From NCBI GenBank assembly GCA_027083695.1, contig JALWNI010000142.1:1-35257 (forward strand): 35,257 nt of DNA. Direction: 5' to 3'. Below the pieces are notes generated by a model. The model was not told where the DNA came from and did no database searches. It saw nothing but the letters and a program-made list of their open reading frames with translations. Positions 1 to 8,594 of the stretch are shown piece by piece; the first letter of the stretch is position 1, and each line of letters begins with the position of its first letter. The position numbers and the translations under genes are program-made. The stretch comes from Nautiliaceae bacterium. Lineage in GTDB: Bacteria > Campylobacterota > Campylobacteria > Campylobacterales > Nautiliaceae.

Positions 1-1
1 A

Positions 2-928
2 AACAATATAAAGGGTTTGATTACAGGTAAAAATTTTGATACAAAAGTCCTTTTAAAAAATATAAAAAATTTCCATTTTCCAATTTTTAAAAACATACCA
101 ATTTCAGGATACAATAATTTGGTTTTTAAAATAACAGATAAACCTGTACTTTGGTCTGATTTTCAGGGAAATTTAAATATAAATAATATAATTATACCAA
201 TTACAAGCAAATTAAAAATTAATTTTTTTAATAATGAAAATTTTGTCTTTAACTTAAATGTAAATTCTTCTAAAATAATTGGAAAAATTAAAGGAATTAA
301 AAATAATAATTCATTAATAATCAACGGATTATTAAATAGGTTTGATTTGAATTTGATAAAAAAATCTGTGTTAGTGCCAGTTAAAGGTATAGTAACTTTA
401 AGATTCAAATATAATAATCAAAGTGATATTTTTACTTTTTTTTCTACATATTTTAATGGATACAGTGATGGAGATAATATAAATATTCAAATTAATATGC
501 CTTTGAAAAGATTTTTTAAATTTTTAAAAATCCCTCCAATACTTTCAGGGAAAATAAGCGGTAATATTATTATTAATAATAATAAAGGATATTTTAACCT
601 TTTAATTGAAAATGCCACTTTCATCCCTAATAAAATAATTAAAAAACTTGATTCAATTACCCATATAAAACTAGAAAAAATAAAAAGTACTTTCTTTTTA
701 AATGGTAGTTTTGATAATAAAAAGATAATTTTTGATTTTATAAGTAAAAATCAAAATTATTATATGTATCTTTCAAAGGGTATATATTATTATGAAGGGT
801 TTTATAATTTTGATTTTGATTTAAAAATTGATGATAATAATTTATATAAATTTAATATTACAAATGGACAAATTAAATTATTGCAGCATAATATTAATAA
901 ATTAGGATATGATATTTTAGTCGATTAA
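2..928 (+). CDS. AsmA/YhdP-like (DUF3971-type) large envelope protein, C-terminal part; 5' end lies outside the window
   Basis: Open frame with no stop back to base 2 (N-N-I-K-G-L-I-T-G); beta-rich, low-complexity N/K/I composition typical of this family. The track's TTG at 17 is probably not the real start. Confidence 0.6.
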   Translation, partial: NNIKGLITGKNFDTKVLLKNIKNFHFPIFKNIPISGYNNLVFKITDKPVLWSDFQGNLNINNIIIPITSKLKINFFNNENFVFNLNVNSSKIIGKIKGIKNNNSLIINGLLNRFDLNLIKKSVLVPVKGIVTLRFKYNNQSDIFTFFSTYFNGYSDGDNINIQINMPLKRFFKFLKIPPILSGKISGNIIINNNKGYFNLLIENATFIPNKIIKKLDSITHIKLEKIKSTFFLNGSFDNKKIIFDFISKNQNYYMYLSKGIYYYEGFYNFDFDLKIDDNNLYKFNITNGQIKLLQHNINKLGYDILVD

Positions 929-939
929 TATCAACTATC

Positions 940-968
940 TTGACAAATTAAAATCAATATTGTATAAT
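940..968 (+). promoter_or_regulatory. sigma70-type promoter for hsp20: TTGACA (940-945), 17 nt, TATAAT (963-968)
   Basis: Exact consensus hexamers with 17 nt spacing, followed by AAAGGAGG SD (989-996). Confidence 0.9.
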
Positions 969-998
969 TTCATTAGAAAAATCCATTTAAAGGAGGGG

Positions 999-1424
999 AT
1001 GATGTGGCCAACAGTATTTGATCCATTTAAAGAATTACAAGATATTGAAAGAAGACTTGGAGCAGTATTAAATGTAAATCAACCTGCAAATGAAGTTAAA
1101 AGTTTTACACCTGCCGTAAATGAAAAAGTAGATGAAAAAGGTTATCATTTAGAAATAGATTTACCGGGGGTTAAAAAAGAAAATATTGATATTTCAGTGA
1201 ATGATGGAATTTTAACAATTTCCGGGGAGAGAAAATTCGAAAAAAAAGAAGAGAAAGAAAATTACACAAGAATTGAAAGTTTCTTCGGTAGATTTGAGAG
1301 AAGTTTTAAATTACCTTCTGATGCGGATTTAGACAATATTGAGGCAAAATATGAAGATGGTGTTTTAAAAATATTTATTCCAAAAAAACAAAAAGCAGAA
1401 GGTAAAAAAATAGAAATTAAATAA
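999..1424 (+). CDS. Hsp20/alpha-crystallin small heat shock protein
   Basis: LEIDLPGVKKENIDISVNDGILTISGERK ... GRFERSFKLPSDAD ... YEDGVLKIFIPKK ACD motifs. Start moved to ATG 999 because 960 lies upstream of the predicted TSS and overlaps the -10. Confidence 0.95.
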   Translation: MMWPTVFDPFKELQDIERRLGAVLNVNQPANEVKSFTPAVNEKVDEKGYHLEIDLPGVKKENIDISVNDGILTISGERKFEKKEEKENYTRIESFFGRFERSFKLPSDADLDNIEAKYEDGVLKIFIPKKQKAEGKKIEIK

Positions 1425-1446
1425 GTTATATTAATTGAAAATTAAG

Positions 1447-1488
1447 TTTTTCTCTCCTTTTTGTTATAATACAAAAAAGGAGAGAAAA
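1447..1488. repeat. Inverted repeat whose loop is exactly TATAAT (1465-1470)
   Basis: TTTTCTCTCCTTTTTGT (1448-1464) and ACAAAAAAGGAGAGAAAA (1471-1488), one extra A in the right arm. Confidence 0.9.
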
Positions 1489-2777
1489 TGAACTTTTTAG
1501 AAAAGTTTTTTAAATTAAAAGATAAAAACACTACTGTCTCTACTGAAATTAGAGCCGGTTTTACTACTTTTCTGGCAATGATGTATATTGTTCCTGTAAA
1601 TGCTTCAATTATGAGTCTAACTGGTATGCCTTTTGATGCTTTAATTACAGCAACTGCTGTTGTTACTATAATCTCTACGATATTAAATGGAATATGGTCT
1701 AATACTCCTGTTGCTATGAGTGTTGGAATGGGGCTTAATGCATATTTTACATTTGGACTTGTTAAGGGGATGCATATTCCATGGCAGACAGCTCTTGGAA
1801 TTGTAATGATTTCAGGTCTTATTTTTTTAGCACTTTCATTTACAAAATTTAGAGTATGGGTACTTGATAGTGTGCCTGTGGATTTACGAAGAGCAATAAG
1901 TGCGGGAATTGGTGCTTTCATTGCTTTTATCGGTCTTAAAGGAATGGGGATAATTGTGAGTAATCCAGCTACTTTTGTATCTCTTGGGGATATAAAATCT
2001 CCTGATGTATTGCTTGGTATATTTGGTTTTTTGCTTGCAGCCGTTTTTTATTCTTACAGAATTAAAGGGGCATTTATTTTATCTATTGGCTTAACTTCAA
2101 TTGTAGCTTGGGTTTTAGGGCTTGCTAATTTACCAAAAGGTATTATTTCAATGCCAGCAAGCATTTTGCCAGTTGCATTCCATTTTGATTTAATAAGTGC
2201 TTTAAAACTTAGTCTTTTGCCGGTTATTATTACATTTTTGGTTACAGATATGTTTGATACAATTGGCACGCTTGCTGGAATAGGTCTTAGAGCCGGTCTT
2301 TTTAAAAATTCAAAAGAATTACAAAAAACACTTGAAGCTGATGCGGCTGCCACTGTAATAGGTGCAAGTCTTGGAACTTCTACTACTACCTCATTTATAG
2401 AGAGTGCAGCAGGTGTTGAAGAAGGTGGGAGAAGTGGGCTTACAGCAGTGGTAACTGGACTTTTATTTATTACTACACTTTTTTTCTTGCCTATATATAA
2501 AGCAATTCCGGATAATGCAATTTATCCTATTTTAGTAATGGTTGGTGTGTTAATGTTTAGCGAACTTAAAAATATAGATTTTAGCGACCATGTAATTGCG
2601 GTTAGCAGTTTTATAACTGTTATATTAATGCCTCTTACTTATTCAATTACGATAGGACTAAGTGCCGGATTTGTTTTATATTTAATTCTAGCACTATTAA
2701 AAAAAGAGTTTGATAAAATAAATATAGGCACTATTACACTTGCGTTGATAGGTTCTTTGGCTTTTATTTTCCATTAG
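1488..2777 (+). CDS. NCS2 (AzgA-like) purine/xanthine-uracil family permease
   Basis: LKDKNTTVSTEIRAGFTTFLAMMYIVPVNASIMS; VTDMFDTIGTLAGIG; TTTSFIESAAGVEEGGRSGLTAVVTG signature. Confidence 0.95.
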   Translation: MNFLEKFFKLKDKNTTVSTEIRAGFTTFLAMMYIVPVNASIMSLTGMPFDALITATAVVTIISTILNGIWSNTPVAMSVGMGLNAYFTFGLVKGMHIPWQTALGIVMISGLIFLALSFTKFRVWVLDSVPVDLRRAISAGIGAFIAFIGLKGMGIIVSNPATFVSLGDIKSPDVLLGIFGFLLAAVFYSYRIKGAFILSIGLTSIVAWVLGLANLPKGIISMPASILPVAFHFDLISALKLSLLPVIITFLVTDMFDTIGTLAGIGLRAGLFKNSKELQKTLEADAAATVIGASLGTSTTTSFIESAAGVEEGGRSGLTAVVTGLLFITTLFFLPIYKAIPDNAIYPILVMVGVLMFSELKNIDFSDHVIAVSSFITVILMPLTYSITIGLSAGFVLYLILALLKKEFDKINIGTITLALIGSLAFIFH

Positions 2778-2778
2778 T

Positions 2779-2797
2779 TTTCCTTTATTAAAGGAAA
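2779..2797 (+). terminator. Weak AT-rich hairpin just after the permease stop
   Basis: TTTCCTTT-ATT-AAAGGAAA perfect 8 bp stem; no clean U tract. Confidence 0.4.
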
Positions 2798-2869
2798 TAT
2801 TGTAACAAATTTCTTCTTTTTTCTTTTGTTTTCTATGTAATATTTTCTATCTTTATATGGTTATTATGA

Positions 2870-2875
2870 TATAAT
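2870..2875 (+). promoter_or_regulatory. -10 element TATAAT upstream of rpmJ
   Basis: TATAAT about 6-10 nt before the CCCCCT that begins the structured leader; no clear -35. Confidence 0.65.
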
Positions 2876-2880
2876 TCCAT

Positions 2881-2952
2881 CCCCCTGAACACAAATGAGG
2901 CTTTGCAATAATTACGGAATTATTGCAAGGGCTGGCCGTTGTGCCTAAGGGG
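2881..2952 (+). ncRNA. Candidate structured 5' leader (cis-regulatory RNA) of rpmJ-rpsM-rpsK-rpsD-rpoA-rplQ
   Basis: Nested pairing: CCCCT 2882-2886 / AGGGG 2948-2952; CACAA 2890-2894 / TTGTG 2939-2943; 11 bp perfect hairpin TTGCAATAATT-ACGG-AATTATTGCAA 2903-2928. Confidence 0.7.
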
Positions 2953-2978
2953 ATAAAGTTAATTTTAAGGGGATAATA

Positions 2979-3092
2979 ATGAAAGTTAGAGCATCAGTTA
3001 AAAAAATTTGCCCTAAATGTAAAATTGTTAAAAGAAAAGGTGTTATTAGGGTAATTTGTGAAAATCCAAAACACAAACAAAGACAAGGATAA
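2979..3092 (+). CDS. rpmJ: 50S ribosomal protein L36 (absent from the ORF track, too short)
   Basis: Translation [45 protein letters not shown] 2967-2972. Confidence 0.97.
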   Translation: MKVRASVKKICPKCKIVKRKGVIRVICENPKHKQRQG

Positions 3093-3095
3093 AAC

Positions 3096-3464
3096 ATGGC
3101 AAGAATTGCGGGTATAGATTTACCAAAAAACAAAAAAATTGAATATGCACTTCCATATATTTATGGAATCGGACTTACAACAAGTAGAAAAATTCTTAAA
3201 GACACAGGAATTGATCCTGAAAAAAGAGTTTATGAGCTTACAGAAGATGAAATTTCAATTTTAAATAAAGAAATTCAAAATAACTATATAGTTGAAGGTG
3301 AACTTAGAAAAATTGTTCAGCTTAATATTAAAGAACTCATGGATTTAGGATGTTATAGAGGTCTAAGACACAGACGCGGTCTTCCAGTTAGAGGACAAAG
3401 AACTAAAACAAATGCCAGAACTAGAAAAGGCAAAAGAAAAACTGTTGGTGCAAAAGCTAAATAA
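3096..3464 (+). CDS. rpsM: 30S ribosomal protein S13
   Basis: [26 protein letters not shown] ... [25 protein letters not shown]. Confidence 0.98.
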   Translation: MARIAGIDLPKNKKIEYALPYIYGIGLTTSRKILKDTGIDPEKRVYELTEDEISILNKEIQNNYIVEGELRKIVQLNIKELMDLGCYRGLRHRRGLPVRGQRTKTNARTRKGKRKTVGAKAK

Positions 3465-3474
3465 GGGGAGTTAA

Positions 3475-3867
3475 ATGGCGAAAAGAAAAGTAACAAAAAA
3501 GAAAAAAATTAAAAAACAAGTAGGAAGAGGAGTAGTTTATATATCAGCTACTTTTAATAATACAATGATTACCGTAACTGATGAAATGGGAAATGCACTT
3601 TGTTGGAGCAGTGCAGGTGCACTTGGATTTAAAGGAAGTAAAAAATCAACTCCGTTTGCAGCTCAGCAAGCAGTAGAAGATGTAATGGCAAAAGCAAAAG
3701 AATACGGAATTAAAGAAGTAGGAATTAAAGTACAAGGACCAGGAGGTGGTAGAGAAACAGCTATTAAAACAGTAGGTGCTACTGAGGGTATTAAAGTATT
3801 ATGGATGAAAGATATTACTCCTCTACCACATAATGGTTGTAGACCAAGAAAAAGAAGAAGGGTGTAA
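3475..3867 (+). CDS. rpsK: 30S ribosomal protein S11
   Basis: [22 protein letters not shown] ... [15 protein letters not shown] ... [18 protein letters not shown]. Confidence 0.98.
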   Translation: MAKRKVTKKKKIKKQVGRGVVYISATFNNTMITVTDEMGNALCWSSAGALGFKGSKKSTPFAAQQAVEDVMAKAKEYGIKEVGIKVQGPGGGRETAIKTVGATEGIKVLWMKDITPLPHNGCRPRKRRRV

Positions 3868-3869
3868 CA

Positions 3870-4496
3870 ATGGCTAGATATACAGGACCTGTTGAAAGAA
3901 TAGAAAGAAGACTTGGAGTATCACTTGAACTTAAAGGTGAGAGAAGATTAGCTGGTAAAAGTGCGCTTGATAGAAGACCTTATGCACCGGGTCAACACGG
4001 ACAAAGAAGAACTAAAATTTCTGAATATGGACAACAGTTAAGAGAAAAACAAAAAATCAAATATTATTATGGTGTACTTGAAAAACAATTTAGAAAATTC
4101 TTTAAAGAAGCAAACAGACAAGAAGGTTCAACTGGGGAAAACCTTATTAAACTTCTTGAAAGAAGACTTGATAATGTAATTTACAGAATGGGATTTGCAA
4201 CAACTAGAAGATTTGCAAGACAGCTTGTAACACATGGTCATATTTTAGTAAATGGCAAAAAAGTAAATATTCCATCATATCTTGTAAAAGAAGGTGATAG
4301 AATAGAAATTAAAGAAAAATCAAAAAACAATCCTCAAATTCAAAGAGCATTAGAACTTACTGCTCAAACAGGTATTGCACCATGGGTTGATGTAGATAAA
4401 GAAAAAATGGTTGGAGTATTCCAAAGAGTACCTGAGAGAAGTGAAGTAAATATTCCAGTAGATGAAAGACTAGTAGTTGAGTTATACTCTAAATAA
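3870..4496 (+). CDS. rpsD: 30S ribosomal protein S4
   Basis: [25 protein letters not shown] ... [41 protein letters not shown]. Confidence 0.98.
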   Translation: MARYTGPVERIERRLGVSLELKGERRLAGKSALDRRPYAPGQHGQRRTKISEYGQQLREKQKIKYYYGVLEKQFRKFFKEANRQEGSTGENLIKLLERRLDNVIYRMGFATTRRFARQLVTHGHILVNGKKVNIPSYLVKEGDRIEIKEKSKNNPQIQRALELTAQTGIAPWVDVDKEKMVGVFQRVPERSEVNIPVDERLVVELYSK

Positions 4497-4509
4497 TAGG
4501 GGCTAAAAA

Positions 4510-5514
4510 ATGAATAAAATAAAAACAGAAGTTTTAATTCCTAGTGAATTCACATATAAAAAAGAAGACAACAAAGCGGTTATCGAAGTATATCCTTTCG
4601 AAGCCGGCTTTGGTGTAAGTGTAGCCCATCCAATTAGAAGGACATTAATTTCAGCAACATTGGGATATGCTCCTGTGGCGTTGCAAATCGAAGGAGTAAA
4701 ACACGAATTTGATTCGCTTAAAGGAATGCTTGAAGATGTTGCAAGTTTCATTATTAATCTTAAAAATATAAGATTTAAAATAAAAGATGAAAGCAAAAAT
4801 GAAGTTACAATAAATTATCATTTTGTAGGACCAAAAGAAATCAGAGGCGAAGATTTAATAAACGATGAAGTGGATGTAGTTACACCAAATGAATATATCG
4901 CAACACTTAATGATGAAGGTGAACTGAAATTGTCTTTAATTATTAAAAAAGGTATGGGATTTGTAGCTGTTGAAAATTACAGAGATGAACTTCCAGATGG
5001 TTATATAGGACTTGATGCATATTTTAGTCCAATTAAAAAAGTTGTTTATAATATTGAAAATATACTTGTTGAAGATGATCCTAATTTTGAAAAAGTAATT
5101 TTTGAAGTTGAAACAGATGGCCAAATTGATCCAATTGATGCATTTAAAGATGCGGTAAATACATATTTAAATCAATTTGCGGTATTTTCAAAAGAATTTA
5201 AACTTGAAACAAAACAAAAAGAAGAAGTGGAACTTCCAGAAGAATATAATGTATTATTTGAACCTATTGAAAATTTAAATCTTAGAAGTAGAAGCTTTAA
5301 CGCGCTTGATAGAGCGGGTATAAGATTTATTGGTGAACTTGTATTAATGGGTAAAGAAAAAATTGCAAATGTTAAGAATCTTGGAACAAAATCACTTGAA
5401 GAAATATTTGAAAAACTTGAAGAAATTGGATTTTCTTTAAGCAAACCATTGCCGCTTAATATAAAAAAAGTTGTAGAAGAAAAGATAGCAAAATTAAAGG
5501 AGAGTGAATCATGA
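4510..5514 (+). CDS. rpoA: DNA-directed RNA polymerase alpha subunit
   Basis: [41 protein letters not shown]-terminal [24 protein letters not shown]. Confidence 0.98.
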   Translation: MNKIKTEVLIPSEFTYKKEDNKAVIEVYPFEAGFGVSVAHPIRRTLISATLGYAPVALQIEGVKHEFDSLKGMLEDVASFIINLKNIRFKIKDESKNEVTINYHFVGPKEIRGEDLINDEVDVVTPNEYIATLNDEGELKLSLIIKKGMGFVAVENYRDELPDGYIGLDAYFSPIKKVVYNIENILVEDDPNFEKVIFEVETDGQIDPIDAFKDAVNTYLNQFAVFSKEFKLETKQKEEVELPEEYNVLFEPIENLNLRSRSFNALDRAGIRFIGELVLMGKEKIANVKNLGTKSLEEIFEKLEEIGFSLSKPLPLNIKKVVEEKIAKLKESES

Positions 5515-5879
5515 GACATAAACATGGATACAGAAAGCTTGGAAGAGATTCTGAGCATAGAGCTGCACTTTTAAGAAATCTTGCTTGTGACTTGATTGAA
5601 AACGGTAGAATTAACACTACTGTCCCAAAAGCAAAAGAGCTTAGAAGATATATCGAAAAAATCATTACAAGAGCAAAAGTAAATGATTTGAATACTCACA
5701 GATATGTATATTCAAAATTAGGATCAAATGAAAGAGCAAAAGCGGCAACTAAAAAAGTTATAGAAGAAATTGCACCAAAATTTGAAAATAGAAATGGTGG
5801 TTATACAAGAATTATTAAAACTAATTTCAGAAGAGGTGATGCAGCAGAAATGTGTATAATTGAAATTATTGCTGAGTAA
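5511..5879 (+). CDS. rplQ: 50S ribosomal protein L17
   Basis: [49 protein letters not shown] overlap with rpoA. Confidence 0.98.
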   Translation: MRHKHGYRKLGRDSEHRAALLRNLACDLIENGRINTTVPKAKELRRYIEKIITRAKVNDLNTHRYVYSKLGSNERAKAATKKVIEEIAPKFENRNGGYTRIIKTNFRRGDAAEMCIIEIIAE

Positions 5880-5888
5880 GGATAAATA

Positions 5889-6185
5889 ATGGCTGAAATC
5901 CCTTTTTCTAATGAAGAATTAAAAGAAGCAGTGGCGGGTGTTTTAGAAGAAATCCGTCCTATGCTTCAAATGGATGGAGGAGATGTTACTTTAATTGATG
6001 TAAGAAAACCAATTGTTTTTGTTCAATTACAAGGCGGATGTGTAGGATGTGCAAGTGCAGGGGCTACACTAAAATATGGTATAGAAAAAGCATTAAAAGA
6101 AAAAATACATCCTGATTTAGTAGTAATGAATGTACCTCATGGATATGAGGATAAATTAGATGAACTTGCGAAATATTCATTTTGA
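5889..6185 (+). CDS. NifU-like C-terminal (Nfu) iron-sulfur scaffold protein
   Basis: RPMLQMDGGDVTLIDV ... QLQGGCVGCASAGATLKYGIEKALK (CxxC). Confidence 0.95.
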   Translation: MAEIPFSNEELKEAVAGVLEEIRPMLQMDGGDVTLIDVRKPIVFVQLQGGCVGCASAGATLKYGIEKALKEKIHPDLVVMNVPHGYEDKLDELAKYSF

Positions 6186-6528
6186 TTTAAAAGCTCTTCT
6201 TGAAGAAGCTATAAATAAAAAAGATTATAAAAAAGCTCTAAAAATAATCAATGAGCTTATAGCTTCTCCTAAATCAGTTAATGCGGAAGAAATTGATGGT
6301 ATCTTTTTTAAAGATATAAAAGATATTGTAAAATCAAAAGAAGATTTAGAAAATATTTTATTATCAACAAAAGTATTGTTTGAAAAAAAAGAAGAGTTAC
6401 TTGAATTTTTTGAGATGCTTTTGAAATATGGATTTAAAGAAAATGCAATAAGTTATTTTGAAGACTTGGTTTCCCAAATTGATGATATTGAGATAATTGA
6501 TGGATTTAATTCATTACTTACAAAATGA
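6160..6528 (+). CDS. Hypothetical alpha-helical protein upstream of murE
   Basis: Overlaps both neighbours in a tight operon; no recognised domain. Confidence 0.6.
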   Translation: MNLRNIHFDLKALLEEAINKKDYKKALKIINELIASPKSVNAEEIDGIFFKDIKDIVKSKEDLENILLSTKVLFEKKEELLEFFEMLLKYGFKENAISYFEDLVSQIDDIEIIDGFNSLLTK

Positions 6529-7723
6529 TTTAATTACAGACAACACTTCTAAATTATCACCAGATAAAATTTTTTTAAAAACCTTTCAAAATGCAAAATA
6601 TGCAAAAGATATTAAAAATTTTATAACCCCAAAAGAGCTTTTAAAAGCTCTTAAACTCACAACTAAATTTATTGGAATCACAGGTACAAACGGTAAAACA
6701 ACGACTGCATTTGTGCTTTCATATCTTTTAAAAGAGCTTGGGTTTACCGTGGCAACACAGGGAACTGAGGGATTTTATTATAATTTAGAAAAAAAAGAAT
6801 CAAAGACACTCACAACACCTCCGATATTTACTACCATAAAAAGAGCATTTGAATATAAACCTGATTTTTATATTATGGAAGTAAGCTCTCATGCGATAGC
6901 CCAGCAAAGAATTGAAGGGATTGAATTTTTTGCTAAATTATTTACCTCTTTTTCGCAGGACCATCTTGATTTTCACAAAAGCATGGAAGAATATAAAAAG
7001 GTTAAAGAGTCTTTTTTTCAGGATGAGGCGGTAAAAATAGTGAATGGAAAATTGAAAATTGAGAATGGAGCATGGAATATAGTTAATATTGGCGGATATG
7101 ATTTTAAAATAAATGCTAAAAGTTTATATGTGTTGGAAAATCCTATTGTTGAAAATATTCCGATGGCTGGTGAATTTAATAAAATGAATTTTTCATTGGC
7201 CTTAAAAACTGCTGAAATTTTCACAAATTCTCCATTCTCCATTCTTAATTCTTCATTAAAAAATTTTAAAGGTGTTCCCGGCAGAATGGAGATAGTTTCT
7301 AAAAATCCTTTAATTATTATAGATTTTGCCCATACACCTGATGGAATTGAAAATATCTTAAAAAGTATTAAGGGCAAAAAAATAGTGGTTTTTGGTGCAG
7401 GAGGAGATAGAGACAGAGAGAAAAGATCTTTAATGGGAAAAATGGCAAGTGAAAATGCTGATTTCGTGATACTTACAAATGATAATCCAAGATGTGAAAA
7501 TGAAGAACAGATTTTAAACGATATTAAAAAAGGTCTTATAAATAATAATTATCTGATTATTCCTGATAGAAAAGAAGCAATAAAAAAAGGTATTGATCTT
7601 GCTATTAAAGAAAATGCTGCTCTTTTAGTTTTGGGAAAAGGTGATGAGGAATATATTGAAAGATGCAAAGAAAAAATCCCTTTTAGCGACAGGGATGTTA
7701 TTCTTGCTCTTTTAAACTCTTAA
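6500..7723 (+). CDS. murE: UDP-N-acetylmuramyl-tripeptide synthetase
   Basis: GITGTNGKTTTAFVLSYLLKELG; MEVSSHAIAQQRIEGIEF; FKGVPGRMEIV; DFAHTPDGIENIL; TNDNPRCENEEQIL. Confidence 0.95.
   Translation: MDLIHYLQNDLITDNTSKLSPDKIFLKTFQNAKYAKDIKNFITPKELLKALKLTTKFIGITGTNGKTTTAFVLSYLLKELGFTVATQGTEGFYYNLEKKESKTLTTPPIFTTIKRAFEYKPDFYIMEVSSHAIAQQRIEGIEFFAKLFTSFSQDHLDFHKSMEEYKKVKESFFQDEAVKIVNGKLKIENGAWNIVNIGGYDFKINAKSLYVLENPIVENIPMAGEFNKMNFSLALKTAEIFTNSPFSILNSSLKNFKGVPGRMEIVSKNPLIIIDFAHTPDGIENILKSIKGKKIVVFGAGGDRDREKRSLMGKMASENADFVILTNDNPRCENEEQILNDIKKGLINNNYLIIPDRKEAIKKGIDLAIKENAALLVLGKGDEEYIERCKEKIPFSDRDVILALLNS
7044..7078 (+). repeat. Heptamer tandem repeat (ATKGARA)x5 inside murE, left arm
   Basis: ATGGAAA ATTGAAA ATTGAGA ATGGAGC ATGGAAT. 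Confidence 0.75.
7229..7256 (-). repeat. Inverted heptamer tandem repeat inside murE, right arm
   Basis: TCTCCAT TCTCCAT TCTTAAT TCTTCAT, the reverse complement family of the left arm. Confidence 0.75.
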
Positions 7724-8552
7724 CAAATTCAATTAAAAATACCAAAAATATTGAAAGTATAAATCCTACAATAAATGCAACTGTAATAATAAGTTTCTTT
7801 TTAGGTTTTATTGGGTTTGGAGATTTTTTAACCGTTCCTATTATATGAGTTGGTGTGATATTAGCAGGAGAGAGTGTGTTTTTAAGATTTGTAATTGTTA
7901 ATTCGTTTTTTGTAATTTTTGATTGAAGTTCTGAAATATTATTTAATATTGTTGCATATAATTGTGCGTCTTTGGTGTTTTTTAGTTTTTCATTCAAAGT
8001 GTTTAATTCATATTTAAGTCTATTATTTGCTTTTTTTAATATGTCTATTTTTTTATTTATTTCTGATTTAAATGCTTTTAATTTTTTGTTTTCTTTGTTT
8101 TTTAAGTCTTTTAAAATTTTATTCAGATAATCATCGGCATTTTTATTTGAATATGCATCAATATTTAAATTATAAATATCTTTAATGTTTTTTGGAGTGG
8201 TTATATTGATTGTAGGATATGGAATTTTGTCAAATTTGTCTTTTTTGTATACATTTTTGAGATAAACTTTTGTGGCATACGGGTCAAGAAGATATATTTT
8301 GGAAATGGAAACAGCATTAGAATTGGTATTAGAATTAGAATTAATATAACCTAATTGAATGGATGTTGTAATTTCATAGACGGGTTTTTTTATAAATACA
8401 TAAATAATGGCTAATGCTGTTATAAGCAATGTGAAACCTACAATAAATTTTTTATATTTTAAGATAGTTTTTACTATATCTTTGAGGCTGATTTCATTGT
8501 CTTCTTCTATTGGAATATATTGAACAGGGATTATTTTTTGTTCTTGCGACAT
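7698..8552 (-). CDS. Wzz/chain-length determinant family protein
   Basis: N-terminal YIPIEEDNEISLKDIVKTILKYKKFIVGFTLLITALAIIYVFIKKPVYEITTSIQLG, coiled coil, C-terminal TM with KSPNPIKPKKKLIITVAFIVGFILSIFLVFLIEF. Confidence 0.92.
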   Translation of the reverse strand: MSQEQKIIPVQYIPIEEDNEISLKDIVKTILKYKKFIVGFTLLITALAIIYVFIKKPVYEITTSIQLGYINSNSNTNSNAVSISKIYLLDPYATKVYLKNVYKKDKFDKIPYPTINITTPKNIKDIYNLNIDAYSNKNADDYLNKILKDLKNKENKKLKAFKSEINKKIDILKKANNRLKYELNTLNEKLKNTKDAQLYATILNNISELQSKITKNELTITNLKNTLSPANITPTHIIGTVKKSPNPIKPKKKLIITVAFIVGFILSIFLVFLIEFVKSLKEQE

Positions 8553-8594
8553 TAGTAACCTTTTTTAGGTAGAATTTTATCAAAAAGGAAGGTA

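Noticed and set aside
960-998. Upstream start (960) for Hsp20
   Set aside because: Overlaps the -10 box and precedes the predicted TSS; SD lies right before ATG 999.
1447-1488. Terminator of hsp20
   Set aside because: No U tract on either strand after the stem; the loop is the -10 box of the next gene.
1442-1921. Minus-strand ORF 1442-1921 and the other antisense ORFs in the track (e.g. 2054-2353, 5172-5558, 17381-17872, 13371-13631)
   Set aside because: Antisense shadows of well-identified + strand genes, no recognisable domains.
2903-2928. ACGG-loop hairpin as a guanidine-II (mini-ykkC) riboswitch
   Set aside because: mini-ykkC needs two ACGR hairpins; only one is present and the downstream genes are ribosomal.
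2881-2952. Structured region as SRP (4.5S) RNA
   Set aside because: Lacks the conserved GGUCAGG...GGAAGCAGC core; position fits a leader better.
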